Assembly (NCBI RefSeq): GCF_029784155.1
Contig: NC_073693.1
Coordinates: 155,682,848 to 155,746,847 of the forward strand
Length of the DNA: 64,000 nucleotides
From: Uranotaenia lowii
Lineage: Eukaryota > Arthropoda > Insecta > Diptera > Culicidae
Direction: 5' to 3'
The position numbers were made by a program, and so were the translations under genes. Each line of letters opens with the position of its first letter. The stretch's first letter is position 1. Below are positions 13,037-26,200 of the stretch, one piece after another. The notes below the pieces were generated by a model, which was given only the letters and a program-made list of their open reading frames with translations, had not been told where the DNA came from and made no database searches.

Positions 13037-14127
13037 TTAAAGTTCTGAAGGACATACTGAACCGACGATCATGGCCGTTTTACTATTCTATGCGTAATTC
13101 GAAGACAAGTAAAAAAATAAATTTCGGACAAGCTTTTACCGTCATTCTTCAGGTCAACAATCAGTTTCCGGATGTCAACGGGTATTTGTTTTGTGAGGAG
13201 CAGACATTTTCCAGTTAATTAAATCCACAAATTGTTGAAATCTACTGATTTATGCTGTATAAAGTTCATTTTACCGAATTTATCGCTCAGACCACTAGAA
13301 ATTGTCTTTGCTGAGATTCAATTCACGTTTCTGCGTTTGACAGACTGAAATATAACTGTTTACTTGACTAATATTTGACAAAGGCCTCAGTGTACGGACA
13401 ATTTTTTGAAGTCGTTTTTGGAACTTTTTATACAAAATGAATTGGATTATTTTTAAGGTTTAATTCATAAACATTTTTAATACTGATCTACAAAAAGGAC
13501 TAGTTTCTGCAGCGAATGATGTTATTGTAGTATTCTTATTGACTGAAAAAGTGCACTTTTTGATTGTTTGAATTTCAAGGTACGTGCTGTACGGACAATT
13601 TTTTGATACAGTGTATATCTTTATTCTACGCGTTTTCCTCTCATGGCTTAAAATTTGTTCGATTATAGTATGATAGGGTGAGTGGCACTCCATTGGACAT
13701 AGAGCCTACTTCGGTCTAAAATGCCGAAAATATGAAATTATTAATTTTTTTAATGTTGAGTAAAACCAAGGGTGGTGGGTTAAGGGTTTAAACCCCCCTC
13801 ATGGAGATTTTTTCCAAGAAAAAAATCAGTTCATGAATTCACCGTAGTAACGTGCAATTGCTTCAATACAAAAGAGGTTTACAAATAAGTGTTGAGAAAG
13901 GTGTCAGAAGATTGGCTCGCCTCCGGTGCTATTTCGTCCTTGATCACTCCAGGGCTAAGACACTTTATTCTACGACACCATATATAGGGCAGGAATTGAA
14001 ACTTATTTTAAATTGGCAATTTCTATTTAAAATTTCATACATCTTTTGCAATGAAACTCAAATCTTGATACATTTAAACATTGTCTTAAAAATTGTTTTT
14101 TTTTAGTGTATCTAATAAGGCTGGAAC
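13037..14127. other. No gene; repeated GTACGGACAATTTTTTGA word
   Basis: The 18-mer GTACGGACAATTTTTTGA occurs in the same orientation near 13392 and 13582, and the second copy is followed by ACAGTGTAT. This may be a decayed Tc1-like terminal piece, but no matching inverted end was found. No coding sequence was recognised. Confidence 0.35.
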
Positions 14128-14260
14128 CAAGGTTGCCGAAATCATGGAAAAATCTGTATTATTACAGAATTTTGAGCGAAATTTCGTCACAGAATCTGTG
14201 TCACAGATCACAGAATGTTAAAATTTTTCACAGAACTCACAGATTTTCAAAATTCTGAAA
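14128..14260. mobile_element. Fragment of the CAAGGTTG element family
   Basis: CAAGGTTGCCGAAATCATGG followed by TTACAGAATTTTGAGCGAAA and CACAGAATCTGTGTCACAGA parallels the start of the element at 2475. The right terminus is not present, so this copy is truncated. Confidence 0.6.
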
Positions 14261-14361
14261 GATTGCAAGATCAAAAAAAATTTTTGGAAGGTGGAAGTTA
14301 TTTCATTTTTTTGTATTCTTGATTTTGGTGCATACAAGCTTTCGTGCGATTTATTCCAATT
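14261..14361. other. Short spacer
   Basis: AT-rich sequence between two elements with no visible feature. Confidence 0.4.
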
Positions 14362-14363
14362 TA

Positions 14364-15415
14364 GAGGAGATGGGGGCATAATGGCCACCTTAAGGAAAAC
14401 GGTTATTTAACCATAGAAAATAGCTATAATATGGAGGTTACATTATTGTTTCGTGTTCAGACACTTGAAAAGCGTATTCCCTAACGGGCTGAAACGTGAA
14501 AAACTAGATGAAATTTTATCGTTTTCATCATGCATTTTAAAAAATTTTGCCAAAAGCTGAAAACCAGCCACTGTGGAGGCATAATGAGAACCCCCCCTGA
14601 GGCAGTATGAGCACCATTAATCAGAGCAAGATGTGCGTTTTCTGCCGGGGAATCTAGCAGCGAATTCAATTCGATGAAGTCAGGTGAGTCGTAGATTCAT
14701 CAAACAAAGCAATAACAAAATAATCTAGGTCTGTTTGTAGAATACAAACAATTCACGCACGCTCATACATTAAGTGCTTTGTTCGGAGGATGATGCTACT
14801 AGCCGTATAATGTAACAATAAAAAAATCGATCATGAATTGTGAATGGAAAAAAATCACCTCGAACAGAAATCTAACTCTAGTCTTTTGATTACCTCTCCG
14901 ACACCTTACCAATAGGCTAAATCGTCGGATGAAAACTAGTCAAGGTGTGGCGCTATAAATCAATTTTAATTCGCTGCTAGATTCTACGGCAGAAAATGCT
15001 CATTATGCCTCGATAATATGGTGCTCTATATGCCCCTAGTCAACAAATTTAAGTAAAAACGTGTTTTAAAATTGATAAAAGTGAAAAATCAAAAAATTTA
15101 TGATGGTAAAAATTGAGAAACAATGTGTACATCATGTTGCAGTGCGTACATTATAGATCAAGGTTATTTTAAGATCATAAGAGCTTATTTCGTGGTGCTC
15201 GAAAATTATAATATTTTCGTAACTTGAGAACCAAGATAGTTTTTTTTAAATATCTCTGTAAAGATGATAAGGAGATTCCTTTTTTTTGTGAAAAATTAAT
15301 ACCATAGGAAGTACGAAACAAATCCTCATGAAAATTTATTTAAGAAAATACGTACTTTCATAGAAAAGCGTAGTGCTCATTATGCCCTGGGTGCTCGTTA
15401 TGCCCTCATCTCCCC
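14364..15415. mobile_element. 1.05 kb TA-flanked TIR element (GGGGAGATG ends)
   Basis: It begins GAGGAGATGGGGGCATAATG and its inverted right end reads GGGGAGATGAGGGCATAACG. TA dinucleotides at 14362-14363 and 15416-15417 form the target duplication. The phrase GGCATAATGAG recurs inside near 14578 and 15380. There is no transposase. The GGGG ends, the GCATAATG-type motif and the TA target resemble the element at 47214-48066. TA duplication points to the IS630-Tc1-mariner group, by inference. Confidence 0.75.
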
Positions 15416-15417
15416 TA

Positions 15418-16492
15418 CATTGTTTTTCGCATTTTTTTTTATTGTGACAAAAGAAGTAGTTGAAATTTGTTCCGGCCTAAAGTTCATGCATTACTTCATT
15501 ACTAATCACTTTGAAAGTAAAAAAAATCCTTTATATGTATACACATTTTATGCGACTATGAAATATTTTTCCAGAAACCAATTTAAGCCTCAAGTTTTTT
15601 GTACCTTGTTCTTCGCAAAACAGTTTTTATAAATAACACAAGGCCATAAATTCTCCTGATTCTGAGGTGAGAATCAAAAAGCTGATTTCGTTTAATTTTG
15701 GCGCCATAAAACTTTCCGAAATATGTTCAAATATTTTGAGATAATTTTGCACATTTCTGACATCACTTTAAAAATTACAATTTAAAAAAATATATAAGTG
15801 TCATGAACTTTCTCCAAGACCGCAAGTAATTTTGACTTCTTCGAAAAAAAAAGAAGTTTCTCATTTGTGTCCTTTTTCCATCACAGTTAAATAATGGATT
15901 TTTAAAGAATTTTTAAAAAGTGTAAACTTAATTGAATTTGAGATATTTTAAAAGCAAAGATTAATTTTTTCTGCAGATTTCAGCAAATTTAATGAATGCA
16001 ATAAAAAAATATATAATTTTCTTCAATAATGTCGGAAGTAGGTACTTGACACTCATATTATAAAAAAAAAACTGTGGAATTTAAGTTTTTTAGATTATTC
16101 AATATCATCGTCATAATCATCGAAATATTATTCTTAACTTGAATAAAGAATAATAAACAAATTAAAAATTAGCTGTTTTTTTGAATAAATTAATAGATAC
16201 TGAAAATAAGCGAGTAGAATTTGATAAAAAGCATTTTCATCATATGTCATCAATTTTAAAATTTTAAGAAATTTAAATGAATAACATTACAAAATTTCTG
16301 CCAACGCTTAAAAAAATCTTTTAGTATTTGAAGTAAAGATTTTAACTCATTTTAGAACTTTTATGAAGACTGAAAAATGGATAATACTTATGGTTAATAC
16401 TTAATAGTTAAATCAGATTGAATAAATTGTTCTTATAAAATCTCAATTGTAACGATTTAAAAGATCATTGATCTTATGTTACATGGTAATAG
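15418..16492. other. AT-rich sequence, no gene
   Basis: Very AT-rich with short open frames only. Nothing recognisable. Confidence 0.6.
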
Positions 16493-16522
16493 TAAATAAA
16501 TAAATAAATAAATAAATAAATA
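16493..16522. repeat. (TAAA)n microsatellite
   Basis: About seven and a half TAAA units follow a region ending ATGGTAATAG. Such a tail could mark the 3' end of an old retroposon. Confidence 0.9.
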
Positions 16523-16782
16523 TCGAAGATTGAATATGGGTTAAAATTTCTTAAAAATATTTTCAAAATTGCAATGTTTTGCAAAGTTGGGAAATATAAA
16601 CATTAAGAAAACTTCTATTACTTTTTTTTTCTCAGAAGTCAAAAAAAGAATTAAAACCTTCAATTTCCAATTTTTTAGAATCTTCTACTGTTTTGACCAA
16701 AAAGTGGACAAATTGATTAATTGAATTTTCACCCATTTTCCAAAGTTGTTTCGAAATCAAGAGCTGATAGAAAAAAAACTTA

Positions 16783-17348
16783 TTGCATATTTGGAATCAG
16801 CGCTCCCAAATCATTCGAAATAAGCCCTTAAATTCTTGCCCCTTGGAAAAAAATTTAATTTTGTTGGTTTGTGTAGTTATTCGAATGACATTGCCAACGT
16901 TTTCAGTGGCAAAAGAGATTGCTCAAGTAGGCAGTAGAAAACATTTAGAGAAATCAGAGCGAATAAGAAAAAGTCACGTCTGTAAAATGTGCAAGCTAAA
17001 GTTTTAAGGAAAGCCGCTGTGATGATGGTCGGACGCAACCTCATGTGTTCGACCCATCTGGGCTGGTTGTGGGTAGCAATGTGGCTTCTTCGTCACTTAC
17101 TACAAACAGCCAGCAGATGCTGGGTAAAGAATCACACATGCAGCTTCATGCTGTCGATAAGAAACAATGCCCTAAGCTCACAATTTCACCATCTATTCGT
17201 TTCTTCTACCCAAAGCGCTCTAGCTTTGACCTTTCCACCTATCAATTTTCATATCTATCATAATTGCTCTCTAATTAGATTTTCAATTTGCCGATATGTC
17301 ACAAACTTAGATAAGAATATATCCCAGCGGCGATCAAAATAAGATAAC
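16783..17348 (+). pseudogene. Fragment of an I-like LINE (ORF1/ORF2 junction)
   Basis: The stretch 17157-17348 aligns by eye with 27110-27296 of the I-clade LINE in this window: both have CTTCTACCCAAAGCGCTCTA, then CTTTCCACCTAT, and both end in ATATCCCAGCGGCGAT plus AAAATAAGATAACA. The preceding 370 bases (16783-17150) may be the ORF1 C-terminus of the related element, since a 74-codon frame rich in basic residues ends there, but no zinc knuckle is visible. It is truncated at both ends, and the right end meets the 9 bp target duplication of the next MITE. Confidence 0.6.
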
Positions 17349-17784
17349 ATTTATACTAAAGGTTGCCAGAATTTTTTCAGTACGTATCTCGGCCGGACAA
17401 ACCGGAAAATTTTTATATAAAAACCTGGCAAAATCTGGGCATTTAATTTAAAATTGACGACCATAAATCTGGCCAATATCCGGGCAAATTTTGTCAAAAC
17501 TAAGAAATTCCCTAACAAAAATCAAGGAAGAAAATATGAAAAAAAATGTTTTTCTTCTAAACTTATCGATTTATTTTGAACCGTATTTTAGGCTTCCAAA
17601 AAAACGTTTCATGACTATTTTTATAAAACGTACTCAAAAAATTTCGTTTCGGATGTGTTGGTTGTTTTTTTAATTAACTTTCCAAATAAAGTGAAAAAAT
17701 CCCGGCGAAATCCGGGCATTTTTCAATGAAATCCGGGCAACTGTTCTTAAATTTAGTATTCAATCTGGCAACCTTATTTATACT
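17349..17784. mobile_element. MITE with AAAGGTTGCCAG ends and 9 bp TSD (copy 2)
   Basis: The body is 17358-17775 (418 bp). The left end is AAAGGTTGCCAGAATTTTTT and the right end, inverted, is AAGGTTGCCAGATTG. The 9-mer ATTTATACT is present at 17349-17357 and again at 17776-17784, a perfect target duplication. A 9 bp duplication is usual for Mutator-like elements; the assignment is inference because no transposase is present. The inside shares CCGGGC-rich words with the copies at 8156 and 37719. Confidence 0.85.
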
Positions 17785-20700
17785 CCAATAATATACACAT
17801 TTCTTTTAAAATAAAAGAAAATCATTGTAAATCGGATAATTTGTAAGGGTTCAAAACAGGACACATTCGACCATATGGGTTTCAACTTAAAGACCTGACA
17901 TCAGAAAAAAAAACTTCGATTCAACACTAACCAATCAATCCAGGTGAAAATTTCGCTGATTGCTTAATTTCGAACCTATTTTGATCATTTCTTATAATTT
18001 TTATCAGCGATATGCAAATAAACTACAAGTAAATAAGAAAAAAGTTCTCACTGTTCTGCTGCAGACAGTGTCGAATGAGAGTAAATAAGTTTGAGATATT
18101 CCTTAAAAAAAAAAGTGTTATTTATAACCGTTTTAAAGCTGAATTACTTCTTCTTATATAAAACTATTTAATTATAATTTGCCGATTTTTTTTTCGAAAA
18201 ATCGAACTTTTTACTCCAGTCTAGTGCAAAAAAAGGAACCCTAGGTGTAAAGTTGGAAATTTTTATCAACCTTATATTTTAAAATTTTTGAATAATGGCG
18301 AAATCTATATTTCAAATTCTCATTAAAAGTTGCAGTAAAGATCATAAACAATAAATGGATTTTCTGAAAAGCACAACTCCATAAATGAGAAAAACATGGA
18401 TGTAAAAAACTACCGCTTGACCACTCAAAAGTAGAGCAACAAACTCTTAATTTTTTTATTTTCGTAATATTCCGTCTCACGACATAACTTATCGAGCATA
18501 ATTCCACCTTATTTTTTTTTGTGTTTAGCAATATATCAACATACTTCTGAAATAATACGAAGCTTGAAAAAAGAAAAAGCATTTTGGGTGACAATACTTT
18601 GAAAACTGAGTTCGAAAGAACTTGTAGAAATGTCCTGAATTCGAATCTTTTGTCAGTTTTTGCCTATCAAGTAATCGTAATTTGTATGGTTGCTTATTTT
18701 CAAGATCATGAATCTTTTCAAAACAGTTTTTCCAAAGCTTTAAGAAAATTTGGAAGAAAACATTATAATTTTTCTGGTATAAGTGAAGCTTTTTATCTAG
18801 AAGATTTCAATTCATTAAGCTTCATGAAGACTGCAACGCGGTCTGACTTATGCATCCAAAAATAACTGAGATTTCTTCTTGATTAATATTATTAAAAATA
18901 CTTCGAAATACTTTATTACATGGGTTTTTCTTCAAAAACCGTAATTACTCGTGGATTTCAAGAAACTTTACGGTCAGAAATAATGTTTGTTAAACACATG
19001 CTGAAATTATCCGAAAGAATTTACAGCTATATCGATAACTTTTTTTGCCTTCAATCTCAAAATAAGCTGATGTGAACAATAATTAGATTCAAAGTCCTCG
19101 ATAAAGTTTTTTTTCTTGGTACCATAAAAAGGGGAAGCAATGATAACTTTTATTTTTATTGTTTTCCAATATTTTCGAAAGGGTTTTTGTAACACCTGAA
19201 ATTTTCAAAACACTGTGGTAAGAATTAGAATTTTCTTTAAGTTTTTCTTTGCCCACAGCATTCTATTTATTATGCTCGAGTTTGGCTGTTGTTTGTTCAA
19301 GATTCATTAACATTGGTCTGATGATCATAAACATTTTCCCACTTCCTCCGTATGTGCATAAATTTGCAAGATTTTTTCCCAATTTTTAAATTTGTATGAC
19401 TTCGCTTTAGCAAAGTGGGGTCGCACACACGTGGAAAGCGGCAAGTCATTTCCAAGGAAGCATACAACGATGTTAAAATCTTCTCGGAAAATGCCGTTCC
19501 AATAAACATGATGCACGAGTACGGCAAGCAGCCAAACCTTTCAAATAACCGTAAGGGAAGGTTATGTGATTTTTCGTCGTTGTTTTGTTTTGCTTTTCCC
19601 ACAGACAAGGATTCTGTTTTCCTTGTTGTTTTCTGGGTCTTGTTCACGAGGGTAACCGAAACTGATCTCGGTCTTGGGCTCGGCTCTTGTAACATCTCGT
19701 AGAAGTAAGTTTTGAAGCGAAAGTGCAGCAGGAAAAAAAAATGATCAAATAAAACTGCTACCATCTTGCCCGAGACGATAGGTATTTGGATGGCCCGGTT
19801 GGTTGAGTTCTCCTGTGCTTGGCAACTTTTCCAGTCCAGGTTCTAAGACATGATACAACAATAATTTTAGGATACAGCTTCTTGGCCTCAGGTACTATGA
19901 TGCTCTTACGCTGACTTTACCATTTCCACTGAACAAGCTTTATGAGAATTTTCTTTCATTTTACAGTCCTTCGATTGCAGTTGGGGCTTTAGGGTGGCTC
20001 CAGAGATGACTCTTTAGCTTCGTCTCCCTCTGGTAGCAAAACATCTCTCAAAACATTCACAACAACCCTAGATGTAGGAAGAACACAAATTCACCTCACT
20101 GTCGCAACTTTTACGACCCAAAGATGTTGTGGTGGTTGCAACACACTTGTACCGAGATTTTCTTTGGATATTTTTTTTGAGAATTTTTTTCTCGAGAACT
20201 TTCGTCTTCGTTACAAGAAGAAGAACGACCAACAAGAAACTTGTTGTTTCAACCTGGCCACTGGCTTTGTTACCTCCCGAGTAATGGAAAATACTCATTT
20301 AATTTTGATTTTTGTTCAACTTCCAATTTTTATGATTTTGTCTCAGGAATATTTAATGAAATTATTTTGTAAATCCAAATTCTTTTTATAACAGGTTTTA
20401 TTAAAAAATATAATGTGACACTTTTCTGACATCGGGAATACTCCCTAAGAAGCAACAACTCTTAAGAAAAAAATACCCACCCTTGGCAAAAGTAAAGCGC
20501 AGAGAGGGCAGCAAATAAATAATCTCGGGCAGCATTCACGAAGGCAGACAGCGGAATTATTAGGTTTGCAATGTTTCATAAAATGGCTCCATCGGAGTGC
20601 ACTGATAGGAAACTGCGCCCATTTGGAAACATTGTAGTGGAAGAAATTTCGCAAAGAACACCCTGCTCAAAAATTTCTCCGTTAGAACAGATAGAACAAA

Positions 20701-20955
20701 GTCTAGAATCTGACTTCTCCTTCCATTAAAAGTACAAAGCTGCATAAATAGCAAATCTAATTTAGTGATAAGTGAGTTATTATTGGAATAGTATGAATAA
20801 TTTAAAGGAGACGTAATTCACCTAAGAATGGGGCAACTTAGGATATTTATACAAGTTGCAAAGAAACAAATTCAATTATCTATGCCTGGCACAAAAACGC
20901 TGATTCGCTGACAACTCGGCTAAATGTTTGACAGCAAATTTATATTTTCAATTAA
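17785..20955. other. No gene recognised; complex sequence at 19.3-20.7 kb
   Basis: 17785-19290 is AT-rich with no signal. 19300-20700 is more complex, with overlapping open frames on both strands (for example 155 codons minus at 19297-19764), none with a recognisable domain. It may be low-copy host sequence. No RNA gene was seen. Confidence 0.45.
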
Positions 20956-22775
20956 TAACACTAGTTTACAGCATTTTTGAACTCAGTAAACTGAAGGTCA
21001 TTTCCAATGTGAAATTGAGCGCTGAATCCGAAAATGAAATTCAAAAAAATCTCAGTAGAACCGTTTTTGAGTTATGCTCCAAATATGAAATTTCGGAAAA
21101 ATTAAAAAAGTTCTTGTACTTAGATTGGAATATCTCAGACGGCATAACAGTAATTTGGAATCCCTCTTTTGCATATTGAAGGTGAATAAATTTTCTATCG
21201 ATCATCTGAACACTGTTTTTGCGTTTGACCAACAGTATTGTTGATATTAGTGATTGTATGAGAAAAAAAATTATAAAAAATGCATTTTTTAGAGAAAATT
21301 TTGTTTCAACAAATGTTTTAGACTCGATGGTAGCATTTAAAAAATCTGATTTTCTTTTACGAAAAAATGTCAATTTAAAACAAAGATTTCAAGCGGCTAT
21401 TTATCAAAATCGGTTGAAAATTGAAGAAGTTATGGCTACTTTACCATACTAGTATTTTTTTGTAGATTTTCATAATTTAACGAACCGCAGTACACTTATC
21501 ATAGTATAGGAAGAATAAAACATGAAAAATCTCACTTGCTCCAAGTCAAAACTATTTATTAGCTTACCAGAAGGTCACATGCCAAGTTTCAGGAAGATCT
21601 GACCATAGGGAGGGGTTGCTTGAGTCTCAAACGTGAATAAAATTTTGAGGTATTTTGTCCGGAAGGAACGAAAAATACTGGTTTTTCATCAATAACTTTT
21701 TTCATCACTAACTGATTGTTTTTTATGGTTGATTTTCTTAAAGCCTAAGTTGAGACAAATATTTCATCCGAAGACTGTAACTCGATTGGATTTGAAACAG
21801 AAAAGTTATTGTGGTTCAAAGATTGTATTTTGGTCGAAAAATGTCGTATAAAACGCAATGCGTAAAAAGTACTCATTGAGTGTTGGACAAAATTTGCGGT
21901 CTTTGAATCGCAATAACTTTTCTGTTTCAAATCCAATCGAGTTACAGTCTTCGGATGAAATATTTGTCTCAACTTAGGCTTTCAGAAAATCAACAATAAA
22001 AAACAATCAGCTGGTGATGAAAAAAGTTATTGATGAAAAACCAGTATTTTTCGTTCCTTCCGGACAAAATACCTCAAAATTTTATTCACGTTTTATACTC
22101 AAGCAACCCCTCCCTATGGTCAGATCTTCCTGAAACTTGGCATGTGACCTTTTGGTAAGCTAATAAATAGTTTTGACTTGGAGCGAGTGAGATTTTTCAT
22201 GTTTCAGTCTTCCTATACTATGATAAGTGTACTGCGGTTCGTTAAATTATTAAAAACTCCAAAAATTTCAGTTATGGTAAAGTAGCCATAGCTTCTTCAA
22301 TTTTCAACCGATTTTGATAAATAACCACTTGAAATCTTTGTTTTAAACTGACATTTTTGCGCAAAAGAAAATCAGATTTTTTAAATGCTACCATCGAGTC
22401 AAAACTTTCGTTAAAACAAAATTTTCTCTAAAAAAAATGCGTTTTTTATAATTTTTTTCTCATAAAGTCACTAATATCAACAATAATGTTGGTCAAACGC
22501 AAAAACAGTGTTCAGATGATCGATAGAAAATTTATTCACCTTCAATATGCAAAAGAGGGATTCCAAATTACTGTTATGCCGTCCGAGATATTTCAATCTA
22601 AGTATAAGAATTTTTTTAATTTTTCCGAAATTTCATATTTGGAGCATAACTCAAAAACGGTTCTACTGAGATTTTTTTGAATTTCATTTTCGGATTCAGC
22701 GCTCGATTTTACATTAAAAATGTTGGTCAGTTAATCAAGTTCACGATTTTTTTAAAATTTTGTAAACTAGTGTAA
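20956..22775. repeat. 1.82 kb near-perfect palindrome (inverted duplication)
   Basis: Arm one (20956-21835) and arm two (21885-22775) are reverse complements over about 880 bases, with a spacer of about 50 bases (21836-21884). In the 230 bases next to the centre only a handful differ; the outer part has more changes and small indels. The same 64-residue reading frame therefore appears on the minus strand at 21041 and on the plus strand at 22486; it is a by-product, not a gene. The outer edges are near CACTAGTTTACA. No coding, tRNA-like or transposase signal is present. A transcript through it would fold into a long double-stranded hairpin. Confidence 0.9.
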
Positions 22776-23200
22776 TTAGTTCAATTAGATGAAACCCGCT
22801 AAATCTTTGTAAGATATTTATATAATCTTTTTGTTATTAAATCGCCATTGTCCCAGTTGAATGTTTTTTTAAAATAAATAAATGAAAATATGAAAATGTG
22901 ACACATAGTTTCACACGTGGAATTCTTAAAATAATAAGAAATGATGCGTTCTCCTAATTTTTTTTGTTATTGAACTGCCAAATAAATTGAGGAAAAGTAG
23001 CCTTAAAACTAAAAAAATCTTTTGGTGTTTATCAATTTCTGTTAAAGTACATGTATTTATTCAATTTCAAGTGCGAAATCCATCTTTACATTATAATGAT
23101 TCGTAAACGTTAAGAGATAACTGTATTTTTTTAAATTTTTTCTTTCATTTTGAGCTCATGATAAGAACTCCAAGTTATTGATCGCTAACTTTTATAAAGT
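22776..23200. other. AT-rich sequence, no gene
   Basis: Nothing recognisable between the palindrome and the start of the next element. Confidence 0.5.
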
Positions 23201-24774
23201 ACTAGCTGACCCGGTGTGCTTTGCTACACCTTCCAAAAATCAATGTAATTTTAAAAAATGTGTTCAAATTTAGATTTTCGCTAACATTTTTTTAAGTCAA
23301 ACCTCATCAAAGTTCAGAACCAACAACTTTGAAATGAGAGCTGCAGCTGGAGTTCCGAATTGCAATTCAAAGATGGTATATTTTCTTTACTGAAACTTGA
23401 TCTCTTAATTGTTTTTCAAGATCTGAAATTTGTACTCTGTTTTTATAGCTTCATAATGACTTAAATAATGTCAAAAGTTATGAACTTCCATAAAAACATT
23501 TGTCACATCTATTTTTGAGTTATGCCAAATATCTGTACGCAAAAAAAAACCCTCTATTAAAATATGGTCCCTTCTTTGAAAAGCTCTTTATCTTAAACTT
23601 ACATGGGAGCTTCCCCATCTTTTTTATTTTGTTCCCTACCGCTTGAAGAAGGTAGGCTGATCTACCCGGCTCGAGTTTACACATATTTCTAATTGAAAGA
23701 AAAAGATTCGCATTGTACTTTATGGAGATAGAATTTTGAAAACCGATCAATAGCGTGAATCGGGACAGTTTTTTGAGTTTATCCCTAATATTCTGTATTA
23801 TGAGCACTTTAAGCTCTTTACTAGCTTTAGATGGTGAATTTTTTGGAATTGAAAAAATAAGCCATAGAAATTCGAAAAAAAACGATGAAAAGGATTTTTA
23901 ATAACCATTTTAAAACAGCTTTTTCATCATCCTCGCCCTTCGAAGCATTTTGAATATCTATTCTTTTTGCGCCAAAATAATGTTAAAAAATGTTTCGCCT
24001 TATGCCAATCTCGTGGACATGAGACATAACAGCTAGAAGTTTTCCCAAACAGCACTTGTCATGGTATGAAAATTATCGATTATATACAGTGCAAATTTCT
24101 TTTTTTCTAATGAATTTATCAAAGCAAAAAAAATAAATATTTAAAAAAATATCAGTTACGTAACTGTGTTACTTGGGTAAATAAATGCTCAGCGTTTTTT
24201 TATTTTCTCTTTGAAAGTCAAAGATTCAAAAATGTTGGCAAAAAACAAATTTCTAAGTTAACATTTGTCCCGTAAATTGTGGCAAATGTAAATGCAAAGC
24301 ATATTTTCAAATGCGTCAGAGTAATGGCTTTAAAATGGATTTAAAACGTATTTCTGTTTGTTTGTTTGATCAAGTTTCATTGATATATCTGCAGCATGTC
24401 TGCAGTAAAAATTTATGTTTGTTACTCCCCTTTGAACGAATGCTGTTCAAAGTAAATGACCTTCATTTACAAAGCCATTTAAGAATTTTAAATATCCGCT
24501 TTACATTCGGAATACCCCTTCGGGTCTTTTCAACATATTGAATCATTTTGAAGAAGACTTTTTTTAAAGTTCGACGTTTGCCATTGCCCCACCGTGTAAG
24601 TTGACAGGAGGGAACACTTTAAGGGTATACTAAAAAATTTTCATACAAAATTTGCTTCCAGTTGAATATCAGTTCTAAAGTCTCACTTTTCAAAAAAGAA
24701 GCGGATCAAAAGTCTCTTTTATGCAGCCATGTAACCCAAAAACACTTTTCATGTTAAGTACGTACTTGAATTGG

Positions 24775-24847
24775 TATGTAAGCAAAAAGTACGGTTTTAG
24801 CTTAGCTTAGCTTAGCTTGATTGTATGTAAGCAAAAAGTACGGTTTT
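24775..24847. repeat. (AGCTT)n insertion between 24 bp direct repeats
   Basis: TATGTAAGCAAAAAGTACGG plus TTTT is found at 24775-24798 and again, identical, at 24824-24847. Between them are 25 bases: four AGCTT-like units and GATTG. The arrangement is that of a target-site duplication around a minimal retroposon tail. Confidence 0.8.
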
Positions 24848-25479
24848 TTCTAAAAACTATTTGAAATAAAATGCTCCCATTTTCATTTCTAAATTCGTTT
24901 CAGTTGTGTATTTGGGTCGAAGTAACAATTTCTAGAAGAAAACATATTTTTTTATTTTTTTGCAACAGAGAAAAGTTGAACGTTTGAACATGCTCTAGTG
25001 TACCTTGGATGAAAATTCTTTCGGAAACTGAATTCACCTCACTTTTGGTCAATAAAAATCAGTTTATTTCACTGATACCTTTCACTTATGGACACGTCAG
25101 TCGTATCTTATCTCATTTCAAAAAAAGGCTCTTGATCAGTTAACTTCTTTAAATTTAAATGGCGCTTCATAAAACTTCAGTTAAGTTCATTCTTACATGT
25201 TCAACAAAATGTTTCCGATATATCTCTGTAGAAAACATCTTATTCATATTTCTGTTATCAATATGATTCAAAAATAACCTTGTAGGCGAAATGGGTTGAA
25301 AAATTGCATGTAAATTCTTTACTTTCTGTATTTTTTTTTTCAATTATCCGCAAAGTGTCATACCATTATTTCATTAGCATCAGAACTAAATTTATATTTT
25401 TTAGACAACAAATGCTACCTTCATTGACACGAACTAAATATGGAGGTATTTTTCCAAATTTTTCAATTGGTTTTGATTC

Positions 25480-26200
25480 GATTGTTAAAATATCAGTCCG
25501 TGTCACATCTAGGCGTCATTTATTTCTCCTTGCTAAGTTGCATATCGCCCCCACGTGCATAAGAAAAATAGGTATTTAGTTGAGAAACAGGCGCCTAATT
25601 GTTGAATTTTTCCAGCGATCAATGAACAGTACGCTTTGGTTACTATCCACTTGCCACGATACGTTTGCTTGACCATAGAGACAAAAACAAACCCCTCAAA
25701 GAAAAGAAAATCTCTAAAAACGGATGCCATGACTTTCCAATTTCAGATTTTGGCAAAAATACATTTATGTTTTATTCGATCGGCAAAATGTCAATCTGGA
25801 TCACATCTAGACGTCATTCATACCCATGTGCTGTACAAATGAGCTAGAAATCAAGTAGAAAAAAATTCACATCAAGGCTTCATATCACCACCCCTTGCAT
25901 TGAAAATATTCTTGGTTGAGAAATACGCGCCAAAATATTCCCACTGATCAGTATGCTATGCCATGGTTACTGTCAACGATGCCACATTTTAATCGGTATG
26001 ATAAGTGTATCTCTTCCTGTTATATTGAGACTTTTATGGGTGAGAAAAATATACACTGATGATACCGATCTGAATGTGGCATCGATGGCTCTCGCGACGT
26101 ATGTTCGAGACGCCTCGACCATGGAGACGAAAAACAAACCGCCCAAAGGAAAGGAAAATCTCGAGAAAATGGATGCCATGACTTTAATTTATTTCGAAAA
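25480..26200 (+). repeat. Two diverged ~300-330 bp repeat units
   Basis: Phrases recur in order: CACATCTAGGCGTCATT (25505) and CACATCTAGACGTCATT (25802); GGTTGAGAAATACGCGCC versus AGTTGAGAAACAGGCGCC; ACGGATGCCATGACTTTCCA and ATGGATGCCATGACTTTAAT; AAACCCCTCAAAGAAAAGAA and AAACCGCCCAAAGGAAAGGA. This is a decayed tandem duplication inside the ACTAGCTG element. Confidence 0.6.

Noticed and set aside
13390..13612. Tc1-like element bounded by GTACGGACAATTTTTTGA
   Set aside because: The two copies are in the same orientation, so they are not terminal inverted repeats.
19297..19764. 155-codon open frame on the minus strand
   Set aside because: No recognisable domain, biased toward low complexity, overlapped by open frames on the other strand, and no splice or start context to support it.
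21041..21373. 110-codon frame repeated at 22486-22680
   Set aside because: The repetition is explained by the palindrome; composition is AT-rich and there is no domain.
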